A DNA stretch of 64,000 nucleotides from Rhizobium leguminosarum bv. trifolii WSM2297 (GCF_000271845.1 NZ_JH719393.1:1890442-1954441), one strand, 5' to 3'. Shown: positions 51,846-62,702, counted from the stretch's first letter. The notes: a model not told the origin generated them from the sequence alone. Numbers and translations are program-made.

Positions 51846-54608
51846 CTAAGGCGTAGTTGCCTTTCTTCTTCCTGCTCCCCGAGTGCGCTTGCGGCTCGGG
51901 GTTACTTCATCCGACAACCGGTTTTTCCCCGGCGTGTCGAATTCCTGCGGGGCGGCCGCTTCGGCATCGAGGCCGAAGCGGTGGCCATCGTATCCGATGG
52001 CAATGCCCGCAATTTTCTTCCCGGCCGCGACGGCATCGAGGAAAAATGTCGAAAGATCGGGCAAGAGGTCGCGCGCGATCATCACCTCGATCGCGCGGGC
52101 GCCCGTCTCGCTGGTGCGTGCGCGCGAAATCAGCGCGTCGCGGGCTTCCGGCGACAGTGAAAGCGTCGTCCCGTAAGTGGCGGCAACCCGCTCGCGGATC
52201 CGGCCAATCTGAATATCGACGATGCCCGACAGCGTCTCGGTGCCCAGCGGCATGAAGGGCAGCGCCGTCGTGCGGCCGAGGAAGGCCGGCTTGAAATGCT
52301 TCTGCAGTTCCGGCAGCAGCAGCACTTCGAGTGCGTCCGGTTCGGGCATCGTCTCGGGATCGGCGGAAAGGGCTGAGATCATCTCCGAACCGGTATTGGC
52401 CGTCATGACGATGGTGGTGTTCTTGAAATCGATGTCCCGGCCTTCGCCGTCGCGCAGCGTTCCCTTGTCGAACACCTGATAGAAGATTTCCTGGACACCC
52501 GGATGCGCCTTGTCGATCTCATCGAGCAGCAGCACGCCGTAGGGCCTGCGCCGCACCGCTTCCGTCAGCACCCCGCCTTCGCCATAACCGACATAACCGG
52601 GGGGCGAGCCGAGCAGCATGGAAATCTTATGCTCCTCCTTGAACTCGGACATGTTGATGGTCGTCAGGTACCGGCTGCCGCCATAGAGCATGTCGGCGAG
52701 CGATAGCGCCGTTTCGGTCTTGCCGGTACCGGACATGCCGACCAGCAGGAAGACGGCCGGCGGCCGGCGCGGATCGGAAAGCCCGGCGCGGGCCGCCCGC
52801 ATGGCCGCAGCGATCCGCTCGATCGCCGCGTCCTGGCCGAGCACCCGCTCCTTCAGCCTGATATCGAGCGTCTTGACCGTCTCGATCTGGTCGGCGAGCA
52901 GCTTGCCCAGGGGGATCCCGGTCCACCGGGCAACGACGGCAGCAACGATCTCCTTGTCGACAACGCGCGGCAACAGGGGTGTCTGCTCGGCCACGGCCGC
53001 CAGGCTCCGCTCCGTAGCGGCAAGTGCGGCGCGTGCGCTCTCAGCGGTCATGGCCTGCGATGGGAAAGGCGCCACATTCGTGCCGTCGCCTGAATTGTCG
53101 ACCGGCGCCAGCGGCACGACGGCGTCGTCGGGCGAGAACAACTCCTCCAGCCGGTCGGCCTCCCGGACGAGCCGGTTTTCTTCGTCGAATTTCGACCGCA
53201 CCGCCTCTATCTCGAAGACGATCTCCTGCTGCTTACGAGCGATCTCGCCAAGCCGAGCGCTCTTTTCCGGCGTCTCCGGTTCACGGGCGAGCCAGTTCGC
53301 CTCGGTTTCCAGAAGATCGCGCTCGTCGGTCAGCAGCTTCAGCGCTTCCGGCGTCGTCTGGCGCGCGAGAGCCACTGCGGCGGCGGCCGTGTCGATCAGG
53401 CTGATTGCCTTGTCGGGAAGCTGCCGGTCCGGCAGATATCGGGCCGAAAGCCGGACTGCTGCGACGATCGCCTCGTCGCGGATGCGGACCTTGTGATGGG
53501 TTTTCAGGCCTTCGGCGACGCCGCGCAGCATGCGGATCGCGGCTTCTTCGTCCGGCTCACGCACATGCACGGTCTGGAAGCGGCGGGTCAGGGCCGCGTC
53601 CTTTTCGATGAAGCGCTTGTATTCGCCCCAGGTCGTCGCCGCGATCGTCCTCAATTCGCCGCGCGCCAAAGCCGGCTTCAGGATATTGGCGGCATCGCCC
53701 TGCCCCGCCTGTCCGCCGGCGCCGATCAGCCCATGCGCCTCGTCGATGAACAGGATGATCGGTTGCGGCGAGGTCTTCACCGCATCGACCACGCCATGCA
53801 GCCGCCTTTCGAACTCGCCTTTGACGCCGGCACCTGCCTGCAGCAGGCTGAGATCCAAGAGCAGCAGCTTCACATCCTTCAGCCGGGCCGGCACGTTGCC
53901 GCCGGCAATCTCCAGCGCCAGCGCTTCGGCCACCGCGGTCTTGCCGACGCCGGCATCGCCGACGAGGATCGGGTTGTTCTGCCGCCGGCGCATCAGAATA
54001 TCGATCAGCTGCCGCAGTTCGCGGTCGCGGCCGATGACCGGGTCGGTGCGACCCGCCCGGGCGTCCGCGGTCATGTCGCGGGTGTAGAGACGCAGGAATT
54101 CATTGTCCCCGGCCGGCGCGGCGGACACGGAAAGCGGTTCTGCCGGACCGGGCGCTGCCGTCTCCAGCAATCTGTCGAGCATGGCTCTGTCGAGGTTGCG
54201 CAGCGACGGGGCGATACCGCGGATAAGGGCACGCAATGCCGGATCGTTCAGCAGCGCCGCCAGCAGATCGGCGAGAAGCACGACATTGCGCCCGCATTGC
54301 AGCGATGCAACCAGAAAGGATTCCCGGCCAAGGGCAAGCAGGTTGGGCGAGAGCGCCAGCGAGGCGCCATCCTCCCGCGGGATGTCGGCGATGGCAGCGT
54401 CAATCTCCGTCCTCAGCGCCGCGGAGGAGACTTTGAGCTCTTCGAAAACGGCAGAAAACTCCGCAATATCAAGAAGCGAGCGCAGCCAGTGGGCGATGTC
54501 CACAACGGCGTGCTGATGCCGCACGGCAAGCGAAGCCGCTGTCTCAAGACCGACACGTAAATTGGGCTCAAGCGTTCTTATCAGACGATTGAGATCGATA
54601 TGGGACAT
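51846..54608 (-). CDS. clpV: ClpV sheath-disassembly ATPase (TssH)
   Basis: The start at 54608 (MSHIDLNRL) gives 920 residues. It has the ClpB-type N domain with an added N-terminal helix for sheath binding, first Walker A GDAGVGKT (about 218), a middle-domain coiled coil (about 415-510, TDERDLLETEANWLAREPETPEK), second Walker A GMSGTGKTE (about 628) and Walker B LLLDEIDKAHP. ClpV recycles contracted TssB/TssC sheaths. It is divergent from tssA. Confidence 0.97.
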   Translation of the reverse strand: MSHIDLNRLIRTLEPNLRVGLETAASLAVRHQHAVVDIAHWLRSLLDIAEFSAVFEELKVSSAALRTEIDAAIADIPREDGASLALSPNLLALGRESFLVASLQCGRNVVLLADLLAALLNDPALRALIRGIAPSLRNLDRAMLDRLLETAAPGPAEPLSVSAAPAGDNEFLRLYTRDMTADARAGRTDPVIGRDRELRQLIDILMRRRQNNPILVGDAGVGKTAVAEALALEIAGGNVPARLKDVKLLLLDLSLLQAGAGVKGEFERRLHGVVDAVKTSPQPIILFIDEAHGLIGAGGQAGQGDAANILKPALARGELRTIAATTWGEYKRFIEKDAALTRRFQTVHVREPDEEAAIRMLRGVAEGLKTHHKVRIRDEAIVAAVRLSARYLPDRQLPDKAISLIDTAAAAVALARQTTPEALKLLTDERDLLETEANWLAREPETPEKSARLGEIARKQQEIVFEIEAVRSKFDEENRLVREADRLEELFSPDDAVVPLAPVDNSGDGTNVAPFPSQAMTAESARAALAATERSLAAVAEQTPLLPRVVDKEIVAAVVARWTGIPLGKLLADQIETVKTLDIRLKERVLGQDAAIERIAAAMRAARAGLSDPRRPPAVFLLVGMSGTGKTETALSLADMLYGGSRYLTTINMSEFKEEHKISMLLGSPPGYVGYGEGGVLTEAVRRRPYGVLLLDEIDKAHPGVQEIFYQVFDKGTLRDGEGRDIDFKNTTIVMTANTGSEMISALSADPETMPEPDALEVLLLPELQKHFKPAFLGRTTALPFMPLGTETLSGIVDIQIGRIRERVAATYGTTLSLSPEARDALISRARTSETGARAIEVMIARDLLPDLSTFFLDAVAAGKKIAGIAIGYDGHRFGLDAEAAAPQEFDTPGKNRLSDEVTPSRKRTRGAGRRKATTP

Positions 54609-54837
54609 TCGCAAGTCCTGTTTTTACGTCGAAATTCAGCGCGCATTTGTGACGCAAAGAACAACTAGGGCGCTCATAAACCCTTGTCCAGAAGAAAAAC
54701 GACTCTATTTTGAAAAATGAACATAACGAAAGTCGTCATAAATCCGTCATCATCCGGAGATGGTTGACAAGCCAATACAGGCCGCCCAAAATGCCCTCTC
54801 TCTGCAGTATGCTCTGATTTTTGAGGTATTTAACCGC
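54609..54837. promoter_or_regulatory. Divergent AT-rich control region between clpV and tssA
   Basis: This interval is clearly richer in A and T than the surrounding operons and holds promoters for both T6SS transcripts. I see no recognisable sigma-54 site and no perfect dyad. The tssA start is not certain: the ATG at 54760 would place 26 extra codons here. Confidence 0.5.
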
Positions 54838-55902
54838 GTGAACGTCCACGAAATAATAGATCCACTTGAGACAGATCGCCCGTGCGGAGAAAACGTGCGC
54901 GTTAATACTGTATCTCGTGAAATATACTATAGAATTAAGGACGCGAGAAACGCCGCACGTACAGCCGAACGTAGTATTTCCCCCGGTGATGTTATTGCGC
55001 TTGCACCCGCCTGGCATGATGTTAGCAATCTTGGATTGCAGATCCTTTCTTCCCGGAGCAAGGACATCGAAGTATTGGCCTGGCTTGCGGAGGCACAGCT
55101 GAGGCTGCGCGGCTTCTCTGGATTGCGCGATGTCTACGTTGCAACCGTGTCGCTTTTAGACCAGCATTTCGACGCCTTGCATTCGATCGGCGATGGCGAT
55201 TTCGAGGAACGGTTCGCGCCCTTCGCAGGCCTCAACGGTGTCGGCGGCGAAGGAACGCTCATCCAGGCTATTCGTTTGACATCGTTGATCCCGGACGGGA
55301 AGTTCGCTCAATATTCGCTTTGGGATTTCCAGCTTTCGCAGCGGCCGAACGAAGCCGATCGGCGCGAGGAATTGCAGCAGGCGGCCATGGAGGCCGGTGT
55401 CGCTCAGATGTCAGCCTATCTCGGCGTGCTGACGGAGTGCATCGCCGCTTTCGACCGCATGGTCGCAATACTTGACCAACATTGCGGCGACCAGGCGCCG
55501 CCGAGTTCGAATACACGCAATGTTTTGCAAGAGGCCGCGTCTGCAATCCGGTTGCTCGCCGGGCTCGACGCTGCCGCGGCCGCGTCCGAAACGCCTGCGT
55601 CGCAGGGGCTGCAGCCATTGCCGGCAGGCAATGCCGACGAGCCGGAGGCCATTCGCACGCGACCAGCCGGCACTGAGGCGATTCGTTCGCGCGAAGAGGC
55701 CTTCGAACTTCTGATCGCCGTTGCGCGCTATTTTCGCCGCACCGAGCCCCATTCACCGATCTCCATGTCGATCGAGACGCTGGTGCGTCGCGGCCGCATG
55801 GATTTTTCCGAGCTTCTTGCCGAGCTCCTGCCCGAACAGCACACGCGCAATGCGGTGCTGACGGCAGCCGGCATTCAGCCCGTCACCGACAAGGGAGGCT
55901 AG
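54838..55902 (+). CDS. tssA: TssA baseplate cap protein (ImpA)
   Basis: I start at GTG 54838 ([21 protein letters not shown]) because TssA proteins normally begin a few residues before the DPL...PCGE motif; a longer form starts at ATG 54760. The 354-residue product has an ImpA_N domain (about 1-150: [34 protein letters not shown]) and a helical C-terminal part ending in AVLTAAGIQ. TssA primes sheath assembly at the baseplate. The first 40 codons are AT-rich. Confidence 0.85.
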   Translation: MNVHEIIDPLETDRPCGENVRVNTVSREIYYRIKDARNAARTAERSISPGDVIALAPAWHDVSNLGLQILSSRSKDIEVLAWLAEAQLRLRGFSGLRDVYVATVSLLDQHFDALHSIGDGDFEERFAPFAGLNGVGGEGTLIQAIRLTSLIPDGKFAQYSLWDFQLSQRPNEADRREELQQAAMEAGVAQMSAYLGVLTECIAAFDRMVAILDQHCGDQAPPSSNTRNVLQEAASAIRLLAGLDAAAAASETPASQGLQPLPAGNADEPEAIRTRPAGTEAIRSREEAFELLIAVARYFRRTEPHSPISMSIETLVRRGRMDFSELLAELLPEQHTRNAVLTAAGIQPVTDKGG

Positions 55903-55903
55903 C

Positions 55904-55934
55904 GGCGTTCGGCCGGGCTTTCCGGCCGAACGCC
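55904..55934 (+). other. Strong intercistronic hairpin between tssA and tssB
   Basis: GGCGTTCGGCCGG (55904-55916) pairs perfectly with CCGGCCGAACGCC (55922-55934) around a GCTTT loop, starting 2 bp after the tssA stop. No T run follows. A 13-bp GC stem here may attenuate or process the transcript so that sheath genes and tssA are made in different amounts. Confidence 0.65.
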
Positions 55935-55978
55935 GAAGCACCTCAATTCGCAATCCGCCGATGAGAAGGAGAATCTCG

Positions 55979-56503
55979 ATGGCAAGTGTGCATGAGAAAC
56001 TGGAACGGGTTCGCAAGCCGCGGGTCCACATTAAATACGAAGTGGAAACCGAAGGCGCGATGGTGGTGAAGGAGCTGCCTTTCGTCGTCGGCGTGCTCGG
56101 CGATTTCTCCGGCAATCCCACCCAGCCGCTCAAGGCTTTCGGCGAGCGAAAGTTCGTCCAGATCGACCGCGACAACTTCGACGACGTCATGCGCCGCATG
56201 ACGCCGGGCCTCACCCTGTCGGTCGAGAATACGCTTGAGAAAAACGGAACCGAGCTTCCGGTTTCGCTGAAATTCGAAAGCATGGCCGATTTCGAACCTG
56301 GCGCGGTCGTCGATCAGGTGCCGGCGCTGAAGGCCCTGCTCAACGCCCGCAACCAGCTGCGCGATCTGATGAGCAAGGCGGACCGCTCCGAAGAGCTCGA
56401 GCGCCTGCTCGAAGACATCCTGCAGAACAAGGCCGATCTCTCGCAGCTGGTGGCTGAGCTTGGCGGCGGCAAGGCCGAAGCGGCGAAGGACGCGTTGAAC
56501 TGA
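55979..56503 (+). CDS. tssB: TssB small sheath subunit (ImpB)
   Basis: The start at 55979 follows AAGGAG. The 174-residue protein has the TssB signature ([46 protein letters not shown]) and a helical C-terminal tail. It forms the contractile sheath with TssC. The tssC gene begins 128 bp downstream. Confidence 0.97.
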   Translation: MASVHEKLERVRKPRVHIKYEVETEGAMVVKELPFVVGVLGDFSGNPTQPLKAFGERKFVQIDRDNFDDVMRRMTPGLTLSVENTLEKNGTELPVSLKFESMADFEPGAVVDQVPALKALLNARNQLRDLMSKADRSEELERLLEDILQNKADLSQLVAELGGGKAEAAKDALN

Positions 56504-56631
56504 GTGCCTGGGATCGCGGGGCGAACGCGGCCCGCGTGAAGTCCTGAAGAATCGTTGTCCGGCAGCGGCCCCTTTTGAAGGGAACCCCTCATCCCCAAAG
56601 GGTCGCCGCTTTCGCAAAAAAGGATCGATAG

Positions 56632-58113
56632 ATGACTGCTGAAACGCAATTGCAGACAAAGGAAGAGGCCGGGTTCGCTGCTGATGAGGACCTGCTCTCG
56701 AAGGTCGTTGCGGCAACCCGCCAGACCGAGCCCGACCGTGCGCAGGATCTTCTGCGCACCCTCACCGACCAGGCCCTGAAGGGCACCGTCACCTATGATC
56801 GCAATCTGACGATCACCTTGAACAATGCCATTGCCGAGATCGACAAGGCGATATCAAGCCAGCTCGCGGCAATCATGCAGTCGCCTGAATTCACCAAGCT
56901 CGAAGGCGCCTGGCGCGGCTTGAATTATCTCGTCAAGAACAGCGAGACCAGCGCCAACCTGAAGATCCGCGTGCTCAATGCATCCAAGCGCGATGTCGCC
57001 AAGGATCTGGCAAAAGCGGTGGAATTCGACCAGTCCAGACTTTTCAAGTCGGTCTATGAAGACGAATTCGGCACGCCTGGCGGCGAACCGATGGGTGCAC
57101 TGATCGGCGATTACGAATTCGACAATTCCATCGATGACGTCCAGCTTCTGCAGGGCGTTTCGATGATCGCCGCAGCCGCCTTCGCCCCGTTCATCTCGGC
57201 CGCCAGCCCCCGCATGTTCGGCTTCGAGGATTTCCGCGAGCTGGCAAAACCCCGCGATCTCGAAAAAATCTTCGAGACCGTCGAATACGCCAAGTGGCGC
57301 AGCCTGCGCGAGAGCGATGATTCCCGCTTCGTGACGCTCGCCATGCCGCGCGTACTGGCCCGCATGCCCTACGGCCCGAAGACCAGCCCGATCGAGGAGT
57401 TCAACTTCGACGAAACCGGCGGCTCCAAGAGCCGCGAGCTGCCGCACGGCTCCTATTGCTGGATGAACGCGGCCTATGTGATGGGCACGCGGCTGACCGA
57501 AGCCTTCGCCAAGAACGGCTGGTGCACCGCCATTCGCGGCGCGGAAAACGGCGGCAAGGTCGAAGGCCTGCCGATGCACATCTTCTCCAGCGACGACGGC
57601 GATCTGGACCTGAAGTGCCCGACGGAAGTCGGCATCACCGATCGCCGCGACGCCGAACTCGGCAAGCTCGGCTTCCTGCCGCTCTGCCATTACAAGAATA
57701 CCGACTATGCGGTGTTCTTCGGGGCGCAGACGGCGCACCGGCCGAAACTCTACGACCGGCCCGAGGCGACCTCCAATGCGGCCGTTTCCGCCCGTCTGCC
57801 CTATATGATGGCGACCTCGCGCTTCGCCCATTACCTCAAGGTCATGGGCCGCGACAAGATCGGCTCGTTCATGGAGGCGGAAGATTGCGAGGCCTGGCTC
57901 AATCGCTGGATCTCCAACTACGTCAACGCCAATGACGATGCCGGCGAGGAGTCGCGGGCGAAATACCCGCTGCGCGAGGCGAAAGTCACCGTCCAGGAAA
58001 TCCCCGGCAGACCGGGCGCCTACAACGCCGTCGCCTGGATGCGTCCGTGGCTGCAGATGGAGGAATTGACCACCTCGCTGCGCATGGTCGCCCGGATCCC
58101 GTCGAAGAACTGA
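56632..58113 (+). CDS. tssC: TssC large sheath subunit (ImpC)
   Basis: The 493-residue protein is full length, with the TssC core ([59 protein letters not shown]) and the C-terminal [28 protein letters not shown] strand that builds the sheath handshake. It would be the counterpart of A. tumefaciens TssC41. Its stop overlaps the next start as TGATG. Confidence 0.96.
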   Translation: MTAETQLQTKEEAGFAADEDLLSKVVAATRQTEPDRAQDLLRTLTDQALKGTVTYDRNLTITLNNAIAEIDKAISSQLAAIMQSPEFTKLEGAWRGLNYLVKNSETSANLKIRVLNASKRDVAKDLAKAVEFDQSRLFKSVYEDEFGTPGGEPMGALIGDYEFDNSIDDVQLLQGVSMIAAAAFAPFISAASPRMFGFEDFRELAKPRDLEKIFETVEYAKWRSLRESDDSRFVTLAMPRVLARMPYGPKTSPIEEFNFDETGGSKSRELPHGSYCWMNAAYVMGTRLTEAFAKNGWCTAIRGAENGGKVEGLPMHIFSSDDGDLDLKCPTEVGITDRRDAELGKLGFLPLCHYKNTDYAVFFGAQTAHRPKLYDRPEATSNAAVSARLPYMMATSRFAHYLKVMGRDKIGSFMEAEDCEAWLNRWISNYVNANDDAGEESRAKYPLREAKVTVQEIPGRPGAYNAVAWMRPWLQMEELTTSLRMVARIPSKN

Positions 58114-59579
58114 TGAAATCAGGGCTGGTGCGTGGCGAGATTTCCGCCGCGCACCGGTCCTTGCATCCGAAACATTTGGTCAGGTCGACGATGGGTTCCA
58201 GTACTGAATGGCGGCGCCGGGCGGATCAGCTGATTACGCTGATCGACGAGGCGCTGAACAGGCAAGTCAATGCCATCCTCCACCATCCCGATTTCCAGGC
58301 GATGGAGGCGAGATGGCGCGGCCTTGCCATGCTCGTGCGCGAGGCAAGCCGCAGCGGTGAGGTGAAGGTCAAGCTGCTCAGCGTCAGCTGGCGCGAACTC
58401 GCGCGCAGCATGGAGCGGGCCAGCGACTTCGACCAGAGCCACCTCTTTGAACTGATCTACAGCCGCGAGTTCGGCATGCCGGGCGGCGAACCCTTCGGCC
58501 TGCTGGTCGGGGACTATCATCTTTCTCCGGGCGATCCCGCCGACGGCGATCCTGTCGGCACGCTGTCGCAGATCGGCATGGTGGCGGCCGCCGCCTTCTG
58601 CCCCTTCGTCGCCGGTGCCGCGCCGCTTTCGATCGGGCTGGAAGATTTTCACGAACTGAACCGGGTCAACGATTTTTCCTGGCTTGCCACCGAGGCGGAC
58701 CGCATCCGCTGGAACGGGCTTCGCGCCCGCGAGGATTCGCGCTTCCTCGGGCTTGTCGCGCCGCGCATCCTGATGCGCCCGCCGCTCGAACCGCATGCGC
58801 GGGGTCGCAATGACGGCTTTCCCTTCCGCGAAAGCATTGCTAGCGACGGCAGTTCGCTGCTCTGGGGCAATGCCGCTTTCGCCTTTGCGACTGTCGTCAT
58901 CCGCAATTTCATTACATCAGGCTGGTTCGCGGATATCCGCGGCGTCACGCAGGATGCCGTCGATGGCGGTCTGCTGAGCGCGGCCGAATTGCCGCCTTAC
59001 GATTTCGGCACCGAAAGCAACGGCCTGTCAGCCCAGGCGCCGGTGGAAATCCACCTGACCAGCAGCCAGGAGCAGCAGCTCTGCGATCTCGGCATCATCC
59101 CTGCCGCGACCACCTATCTCTCCTCGTCGGCGATCTTCAATTCCAACCAGTCGCTGCATGCGCCGCCGCACTATTCCAACGAACATGCGCGCCAGAATGC
59201 GCGGCTGGCCGCCATGCTGCAATATGTGCTCTGTGCGTCGCGCTTCGCGCATTATCTCAAGGTCATCATGCGCGACGAAATCGGCCAGCTTTCCGATGCG
59301 ATCTCGATCGAGCGCAGACTGGCCGACTGGCTGACCGCCTATACGCTCGGCAACGACGATGCCGACATCACGCTGCGCACGCGCTTTCCCCTGCGCTCCG
59401 CCGGCATCAGCGTCGCCGAGATCCCCGGCAAGCCCGGCAGCTTCTCCTGTACGGTCCGGCTGCAGCCGCATTTCCAGCTCGATGACGTTGCCACGAGCTT
59501 CCATCTCATCGCCGAGACCGCAACCACGGGCCAGATCCTGAGCCGCCCCGTCACTATCCCTGAGAGGATGTCCGCATGA
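58113..59579 (+). CDS. Second TssC-like sheath protein (ImpD, TssC40-type)
   Basis: The start at 58113 ([11 protein letters not shown]) overlaps the tssC TGA. The 488-residue protein keeps the TssC core (FGMPGGEPFGLLVGDYHLSPG, LCDLGIIPAATTYLSSSAIFN, AGISVAEIPGKPGSFSCTVRLQPHFQLDDVATSF) but diverges widely from TssC, including an N-terminal extension. In A. tumefaciens both TssC41 and TssC40 are needed for secretion; TssC40 may cap or initiate the sheath. The role here is by analogy. Confidence 0.93.
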   Translation: MKSGLVRGEISAAHRSLHPKHLVRSTMGSSTEWRRRADQLITLIDEALNRQVNAILHHPDFQAMEARWRGLAMLVREASRSGEVKVKLLSVSWRELARSMERASDFDQSHLFELIYSREFGMPGGEPFGLLVGDYHLSPGDPADGDPVGTLSQIGMVAAAAFCPFVAGAAPLSIGLEDFHELNRVNDFSWLATEADRIRWNGLRAREDSRFLGLVAPRILMRPPLEPHARGRNDGFPFRESIASDGSSLLWGNAAFAFATVVIRNFITSGWFADIRGVTQDAVDGGLLSAAELPPYDFGTESNGLSAQAPVEIHLTSSQEQQLCDLGIIPAATTYLSSSAIFNSNQSLHAPPHYSNEHARQNARLAAMLQYVLCASRFAHYLKVIMRDEIGQLSDAISIERRLADWLTAYTLGNDDADITLRTRFPLRSAGISVAEIPGKPGSFSCTVRLQPHFQLDDVATSFHLIAETATTGQILSRPVTIPERMSA

Positions 59580-60406
59580 CGCTTTCCGCCAGCATCGCCC
59601 AATCACTCAGCGACAATGCCCTCGAGGACGCGCTCGATGAGGTCAAGGCGCATCTGAAGGCCAAGCCCTCGGATCAGGAAGCGCGGCATCTCTATATCGA
59701 TCTTCTCGTGCTATCAGGCGATTATGAGCGCGCCGACAATCAGTGCAGCCTCGCAGCCACCCTCTCTCCCGACGCAACGATGGGCTTTGCTTTGCTGCGC
59801 AACGAGCTTCGGGCGATGGCGGCGCGCGATGCCTGGTTTGCGAGCGGCGCCCTGCCGGAATTTCCGCAAGGGCCGAGCGAACTCGACAAGCTCGCCGTCC
59901 GCCTCGGCATCGCCCATCGCGACGGCAATGCGGATGAGGCGAGGGCGGCGCTGAATGCGCTCGATGAGCTGAGGGGCGAGCGGCCGCTGATCTGGAACGG
60001 CAGGCCGGTCTCCGATTTCCGCGATCTCGACGATCGCACGCCGCACGCTCTCGAAGTCATCATGACCGGCGGCGGCTATCTGTGGATCGACTTCGCCAAG
60101 ATCGCAGCCCTGTCGATCGAGCCGATTGCCCGGCCCCGGGATCTCGCCTTCCGTCGCGCCGAACTGTCGCTCAACGACGGCGCAGCCGCCTCGGTGCTTC
60201 TGCCGGCGGTCTATCATGGCACCGGCAAGGATGCGACGCTCCGGCTTGGCCGCGAAACCGATTGGGTCGACGAAGCCACAGGCATTACCACCGGCCGCGG
60301 CCAGCGCTGCTTCCTCGCCGGTGACGAACTGGTTTCCTTCCACGACACCCGGAATCTGGAGATCGTGCCGGCAAGCTCTGCCGGCAGGCAGGTCGCGCAT
60401 GGTTGA
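59576..60406 (+). CDS. tagJ: TagJ/ImpE accessory protein
   Basis: The 276-residue protein has an N-terminal tetratricopeptide-like helical domain (about 1-100, LEDALDEVKAHLKAKPSDQEARHLYIDLLVLSGDYERA) and a C-terminal domain with PRDLAFRRAELSLNDG, as in ImpE/SciE. TagJ binds the TssB tail and modulates sheath recycling by ClpV. Its start overlaps the upstream TssC-like gene by ATGA. Confidence 0.93.
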   Translation: MTLSASIAQSLSDNALEDALDEVKAHLKAKPSDQEARHLYIDLLVLSGDYERADNQCSLAATLSPDATMGFALLRNELRAMAARDAWFASGALPEFPQGPSELDKLAVRLGIAHRDGNADEARAALNALDELRGERPLIWNGRPVSDFRDLDDRTPHALEVIMTGGGYLWIDFAKIAALSIEPIARPRDLAFRRAELSLNDGAAASVLLPAVYHGTGKDATLRLGRETDWVDEATGITTGRGQRCFLAGDELVSFHDTRNLEIVPASSAGRQVAHG

Positions 60407-60908
60407 TCCGCTCGAACGCTACCGGCAGCGCGACCGCGTCCTATCCCGCTCGATCCTCGACAGGTTGATCGACGAGGCTCCGGATCGCGCTGTCGATCCG
60501 CCGATAAGCTTCGTCGACCAGGTCCGCGAGGTCCGGGAGGCCATCCGCCGCGATCTCGAGGCGCTGCTCAACACACGGCGCTCCCCGGCCACGCCGCCGG
60601 CGATCCATTCCGAACTCAGGGATGCCCTGGTGAGCTATGGTGTCGACGGCATCGTCTCGGCAAATCTGCTGACCGACCAGGCCAAGCTCAAGCTTGCCGA
60701 AGCGATCGAGCGGCGGATTTCGCTGTTCGAGACGCGGCTTTCCGATGTCCGGGTGACGATCCTGAAGAGCCGGACGGTGAGCGAGCGGGCGCTGCGCATG
60801 CGCATCCAGGCGACCTTCCGCCTGCATGAAGGTATGCCGCCGATCAGCTTCGAATCGACCATCGATCCGTCGACCCAACGCTTCCTCGTGGAGGCAGGCA
60901 ATGGCTGA
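60399..60908 (+). CDS. tssE: TssE gp25-like baseplate protein (ImpF)
   Basis: I start at 60399 (MVDPLERYRQRDRVLSRSILDRL), overlapping the tagJ stop by 8 bp; the frame extends upstream only as an out-of-frame shadow. The 169-residue protein has the gp25 fold (REAIRRDLEALLNTRRSP, VSYGVDGIVSANLLTDQAKL, FETRLSDVRVTILKS). It links the sheath to the baseplate wedge. A conserved Glu-rich EIR motif of gp25 (here REVREAIRRDLE) is visible. Confidence 0.93.
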   Translation: MVDPLERYRQRDRVLSRSILDRLIDEAPDRAVDPPISFVDQVREVREAIRRDLEALLNTRRSPATPPAIHSELRDALVSYGVDGIVSANLLTDQAKLKLAEAIERRISLFETRLSDVRVTILKSRTVSERALRMRIQATFRLHEGMPPISFESTIDPSTQRFLVEAGNG

Positions 60909-62682
60909 AGGTTTCCTGCACCGCTACAATGAGGAACTGCTGGCGCTGCGCCGCCGGGCCGCGCGCTTTGCCGACGCCTTCCCGAAGATCGCCGGTCGCC
61001 TGCGCATGACCGGCGACGTCGCCGACGACCCGCATGTGGAACGCCTGATCCAGAGTTTCGCCTATTCGGCCGCCCGCGTCCGCCAAAAGCTGGACGACGA
61101 GTTTCCCGAACTCACCGACGGCCTGCTGGAAACGCTCTACCCGCATTATCTGGCGCCGCTGCCCTCGATGAGCATCGTCAAGTTCCGGCCGAGCGATACG
61201 CTCGCCTCGGTCCAGACCGTGCCCCGCCATACGGAAATCCTCGCCGAGCCGGTGCGCGGGGAAGCCTGCCGCTTCCGCACCACGCAGGACGTCGAGATGG
61301 CGCCGATCGAGATCGCGGGCGCCAGCCTTTCCGGCCAGCCGATCAACGCACCGCTTTCGCCCTATTCCGGGGTTGCCGGCTGCCTCAGGCTCTCCATCCG
61401 CTCGCTCGATGCTCGAAAGCCGCTCGGCGGCCTTGGCATCAGCCGGCTGCGCCTGCATATTCCTTCCCCCTGGCAGCAGGCGGTGGCGATCTACGAACTG
61501 CTTGCCAATCACACGCTCGGCATTGCGCTTGCCAAACATGCCGACGACCGCTCGCCGGTCTTCCTGCCGGCTGACAATCTCAAGCCCGTCGGCTTCGAGC
61601 CGGAAGAGGCCATGCTGCCCTATCCGGCGCCGAGCTTCACCGGCTACCGGCTGCTCACCGAATTTTTCGCCCTGCCGAGGAAGTTTCTCTTTCTCGACAT
61701 CGAAGGGCTCGATGCCTGGACGGGTGAGACGCTGGAGCTTTTCATCTATCTCAAGGAGACCGACACGAAGCTGGAACGAGCAGTGTCGGTCCGCGACTTC
61801 GCGCTCAATGCGACGCCTGTCGTCAACCTCTTTCGCCAGGTCTGCGAGCCGATCGCTGTCGACGGCACCCGCACGGAATACCGTCTCCTGCCCGATGCGC
61901 GGCGCCAGAAGACTCGCGAAATCTATTCGATCGATCGCGTTCTGCTGACCGGCTCGCGCGGCCAGGAGGAATTCTGCCAGCCGTTCTTCGGACGGTCGCA
62001 ACGAACAGGCACGAGCCCGACCTACTGGCAGGCCAAGCGCCGTTTCGACGAAGATACCGGGACCAGCGACATGGACATCGCCTTCATCGACAGGCAGCGC
62101 CGTTCGGCGGGCCCTGTCGATGCGGTCGCAAGCGTCGATACGCTCTGCCTCAACCGCGACCTGCCGGAACAACTTCCTTTCGGCGGCGGTCATCCCTTCC
62201 TGCAGCTTGCCTCCGGCCATGAGGCGGTGGCAGGCGTCGAGGCGCTGATCCCGCCAACGCCGTCGGTCCGGATGAACGATCAGGAGGGCCGGAACTGGCG
62301 GCTGATCTCGCATCTCGTCCTCAATCACCTGTCGCTCTTCGACAATGACGGCGCGGCGCTGAAGGATATCCTGTCGCTCTACGCCTTCCGCGACAGCCCC
62401 GAGACCAAGCAGTTCGTCGACGCGCTCGTCCGGATCAAGGCAGCCAATTCGACCGCCCGTCTCGGCAGCGGCGGCATGGTGCCCGGCACCGCGATCACGC
62501 TCGAATTCGATCCCGCCGCCATCGATCGGCCGTCGGCTTTCCTGTTCGCAAGTGTGCTCGACCGCTTCTTCAGCCTCTATACCTCGGTCAACAGCTTTAC
62601 CCGGCTGACGATCGGCATGAAGGGGCAGTCGCGACCGATCGCCCGGTGGCCGGCACGCGCCGCCGAACGCCCGCTCCTCTAA
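60901..62682 (+). CDS. tssF: TssF baseplate wedge protein (ImpG)
   Basis: The start at 60901 (MAEGFLHRYNEELLALRRRAARFA) overlaps tssE by 8 bp and gives 593 residues, the family size. The opening YNEELLALRRRAARFADAFPKIAGRL and RLIQSFAYSAARVRQKLDDEFPELTDGLL segments are diagnostic of TssF. Two copies of TssF with TssG form the wedge core around VgrG. tssG begins 20 bp downstream. Confidence 0.96.
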   Translation: MAEGFLHRYNEELLALRRRAARFADAFPKIAGRLRMTGDVADDPHVERLIQSFAYSAARVRQKLDDEFPELTDGLLETLYPHYLAPLPSMSIVKFRPSDTLASVQTVPRHTEILAEPVRGEACRFRTTQDVEMAPIEIAGASLSGQPINAPLSPYSGVAGCLRLSIRSLDARKPLGGLGISRLRLHIPSPWQQAVAIYELLANHTLGIALAKHADDRSPVFLPADNLKPVGFEPEEAMLPYPAPSFTGYRLLTEFFALPRKFLFLDIEGLDAWTGETLELFIYLKETDTKLERAVSVRDFALNATPVVNLFRQVCEPIAVDGTRTEYRLLPDARRQKTREIYSIDRVLLTGSRGQEEFCQPFFGRSQRTGTSPTYWQAKRRFDEDTGTSDMDIAFIDRQRRSAGPVDAVASVDTLCLNRDLPEQLPFGGGHPFLQLASGHEAVAGVEALIPPTPSVRMNDQEGRNWRLISHLVLNHLSLFDNDGAALKDILSLYAFRDSPETKQFVDALVRIKAANSTARLGSGGMVPGTAITLEFDPAAIDRPSAFLFASVLDRFFSLYTSVNSFTRLTIGMKGQSRPIARWPARAAERPLL

Positions 62683-62702
62683 GGAAGGATCGCCAGACAA
62701 TC

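Noticed and set aside
54609..54760. Sigma-54 promoter for the T6SS operons
   Set aside because: I looked for the GG-N10-GC type element and did not find a convincing one.
60844..62700. 618-codon leftward frame over tssF
   Set aside because: Antisense shadow of tssF, which has diagnostic motifs.
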